Positions 7,167 to 7,476 of a DNA stretch of 7,476 nt are shown piece after piece (the stretch's first letter is position 1; each line of letters starts with the position of its first letter). Made by a program: the position numbers and the translations under genes. Origin of the DNA: Bacteroidales bacterium (GTDB lineage: Bacteria > Bacteroidota > Bacteroidia > Bacteroidales > UBA3824); NCBI GenBank assembly GCA_017530465.1, contig JAFXMJ010000192.1, positions 1 through 7,476 of the forward strand, given 5' to 3'. The notes under the pieces are model-generated. The model was given only the letters and a program-made list of their open reading frames with translations. It was not told where the DNA came from and made no database searches.

Positions 7167-7476
7167 TTATAGTTTTTGTATTTCCTCTATTGTAAGTCCC
7201 GTATAACGAGCGATTTTTTCGGCAGGTTCGCCATCGGCTTTCATCAGACGCGCAGTCGCAATCTTGCCTTCGGCAATACCTTCGGCTCTGCCTTCCTTGC
7301 GTCCTTCTGCACGACCTTCCACACGCCCCTCGGCGCGACCTTCTGCTCTGCCTTTGTCGTACTTATATTGCATCTGTCCGTGGTAACTTACATAGTTATG
7401 AAAACTGTCGTCGTACTGCATCTGTTGCGCCGGGGAGAGTGCAGAGTACGAGGCAAGTTCTTCAAGCCGCATAAAC
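7167..7476 (-). CDS. Rpn / PD-(D/E)XK nuclease family protein, C-terminal fragment
   Basis: The frame is open to the window edge; an in-frame ATG at 7472 is preceded by a sense codon (Phe), so it is probably internal and the true start lies outside. The visible 100-odd residues begin MRLEELASYSALSPAQQMQY, then DDSFHNYVSYHGQMQYKYDK. This resembles the end of the nuclease domain in Bacteroidetes proteins annotated as Rpn-type recombination-promoting nuclease or PD-(D/E)XK family transposase. A charged repeat of seven G-R-x-E units follows, then a short helical end, ARLMKADGEPAEKIARYTGL and TIEEIQKL, which is also typical. The catalytic PD-(D/E)XK residues are outside the window, so activity cannot be judged. 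By family knowledge these proteins are DNA endonucleases linked to RecA-independent recombination or to phage defence. The stop codon abuts the RecQ ATG, suggesting coupled expression. The assignment rests on tail signatures rather than on the catalytic core. Confidence 0.72.
   Translation of the reverse strand, partial: FMRLEELASYSALSPAQQMQYDDSFHNYVSYHGQMQYKYDKGRAEGRAEGRVEGRAEGRKEGRAEGIAEGKIATARLMKADGEPAEKIARYTGLTIEEIQKL
7269..7352 (-). repeat. Tandem 12-bp repeat, seven units, coding for G-R-x-E
   Basis: Seven consecutive 12-bp units encode GRAE, GRAE, GRVE, GRAE, GRKE, GRAE and GIAE, followed by a partial unit, GK. The units are imperfect at the DNA level, with mostly silent changes, so the array is old or selected rather than freshly expanded. 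The peptide has alternating Arg and Glu and probably forms a charged helix or flexible connector between the nuclease core and the C-terminal helix. In-frame repeats of this length can gain or lose units without breaking the gene. Confidence 0.85.

Noticed and set aside
7167..7476. The Rpn-like gene as evidence of an insertion sequence with terminal repeats.
   Set aside because: Although such proteins are often labelled transposases, no terminal inverted repeats or target duplications are visible here and only the 3' end of the gene is present.

Overview
The window looks like a chromosomal segment from a member of the Bacteroidetes, most likely a gut or rumen Bacteroidales. Four things suggest this: a GH43 glycosidase of the type common in Bacteroidales polysaccharide loci, a promoter matching the Bacteroidetes -7 consensus TAnnTTTG, start codons without a clear Shine-Dalgarno sequence, and an Rpn-like PD-(D/E)XK protein with a Gly-Arg-x-Glu repeat tail. 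The genus cannot be fixed from the sequence.

Every gene I can support lies on the minus strand, so transcription runs from right to left. From right to left the layout is: (1) the 3' end of an Rpn/PD-(D/E)XK family gene (7167-7476, cut by the window edge); (2) a complete RecQ helicase of 681 aa with all classical domains plus a Myb/SANT-like tail (5121-7166); (3) a very large protein of about 1580 aa (359-5101) joining a DEDD exonuclease-like domain, a small cysteine cluster, a RecQ-type SF2 helicase, a long helical/winged-helix middle region and a compact UvrD-type SF1 helicase; (4) a 98-bp intergenic stretch (261-358) whose strong inverted repeat looks like an intrinsic terminator and overlaps a Bacteroidetes-type promoter; (5) the first 86 codons of a secreted GH43 family glycosidase (1-260, cut by the window edge).

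The Rpn-like stop codon directly abuts the RecQ start (TAA then ATG, no gap). Only 19 bp separate the two helicase genes, and I see no promoter or terminator between the three genes. They therefore probably form one operon with three nucleic-acid-processing activities: a putative nuclease, a RecQ helicase and a nuclease-helicase-helicase fusion. A role in recombination, replication-fork repair or defence against foreign DNA is plausible, but the sequence does not say which. The GH43 gene has its own promoter and is a separate unit.

The main points of interest are the multi-enzyme fusion, the pairing of two divergent RecQ engines in one apparent operon, and the overlapping terminator, promoter and inverted repeat at 300-386. 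I found no tRNA, rRNA, CRISPR array or insertion sequence. The only intergenic stretch longer than 20 bp is 261-358, and it is fully described.
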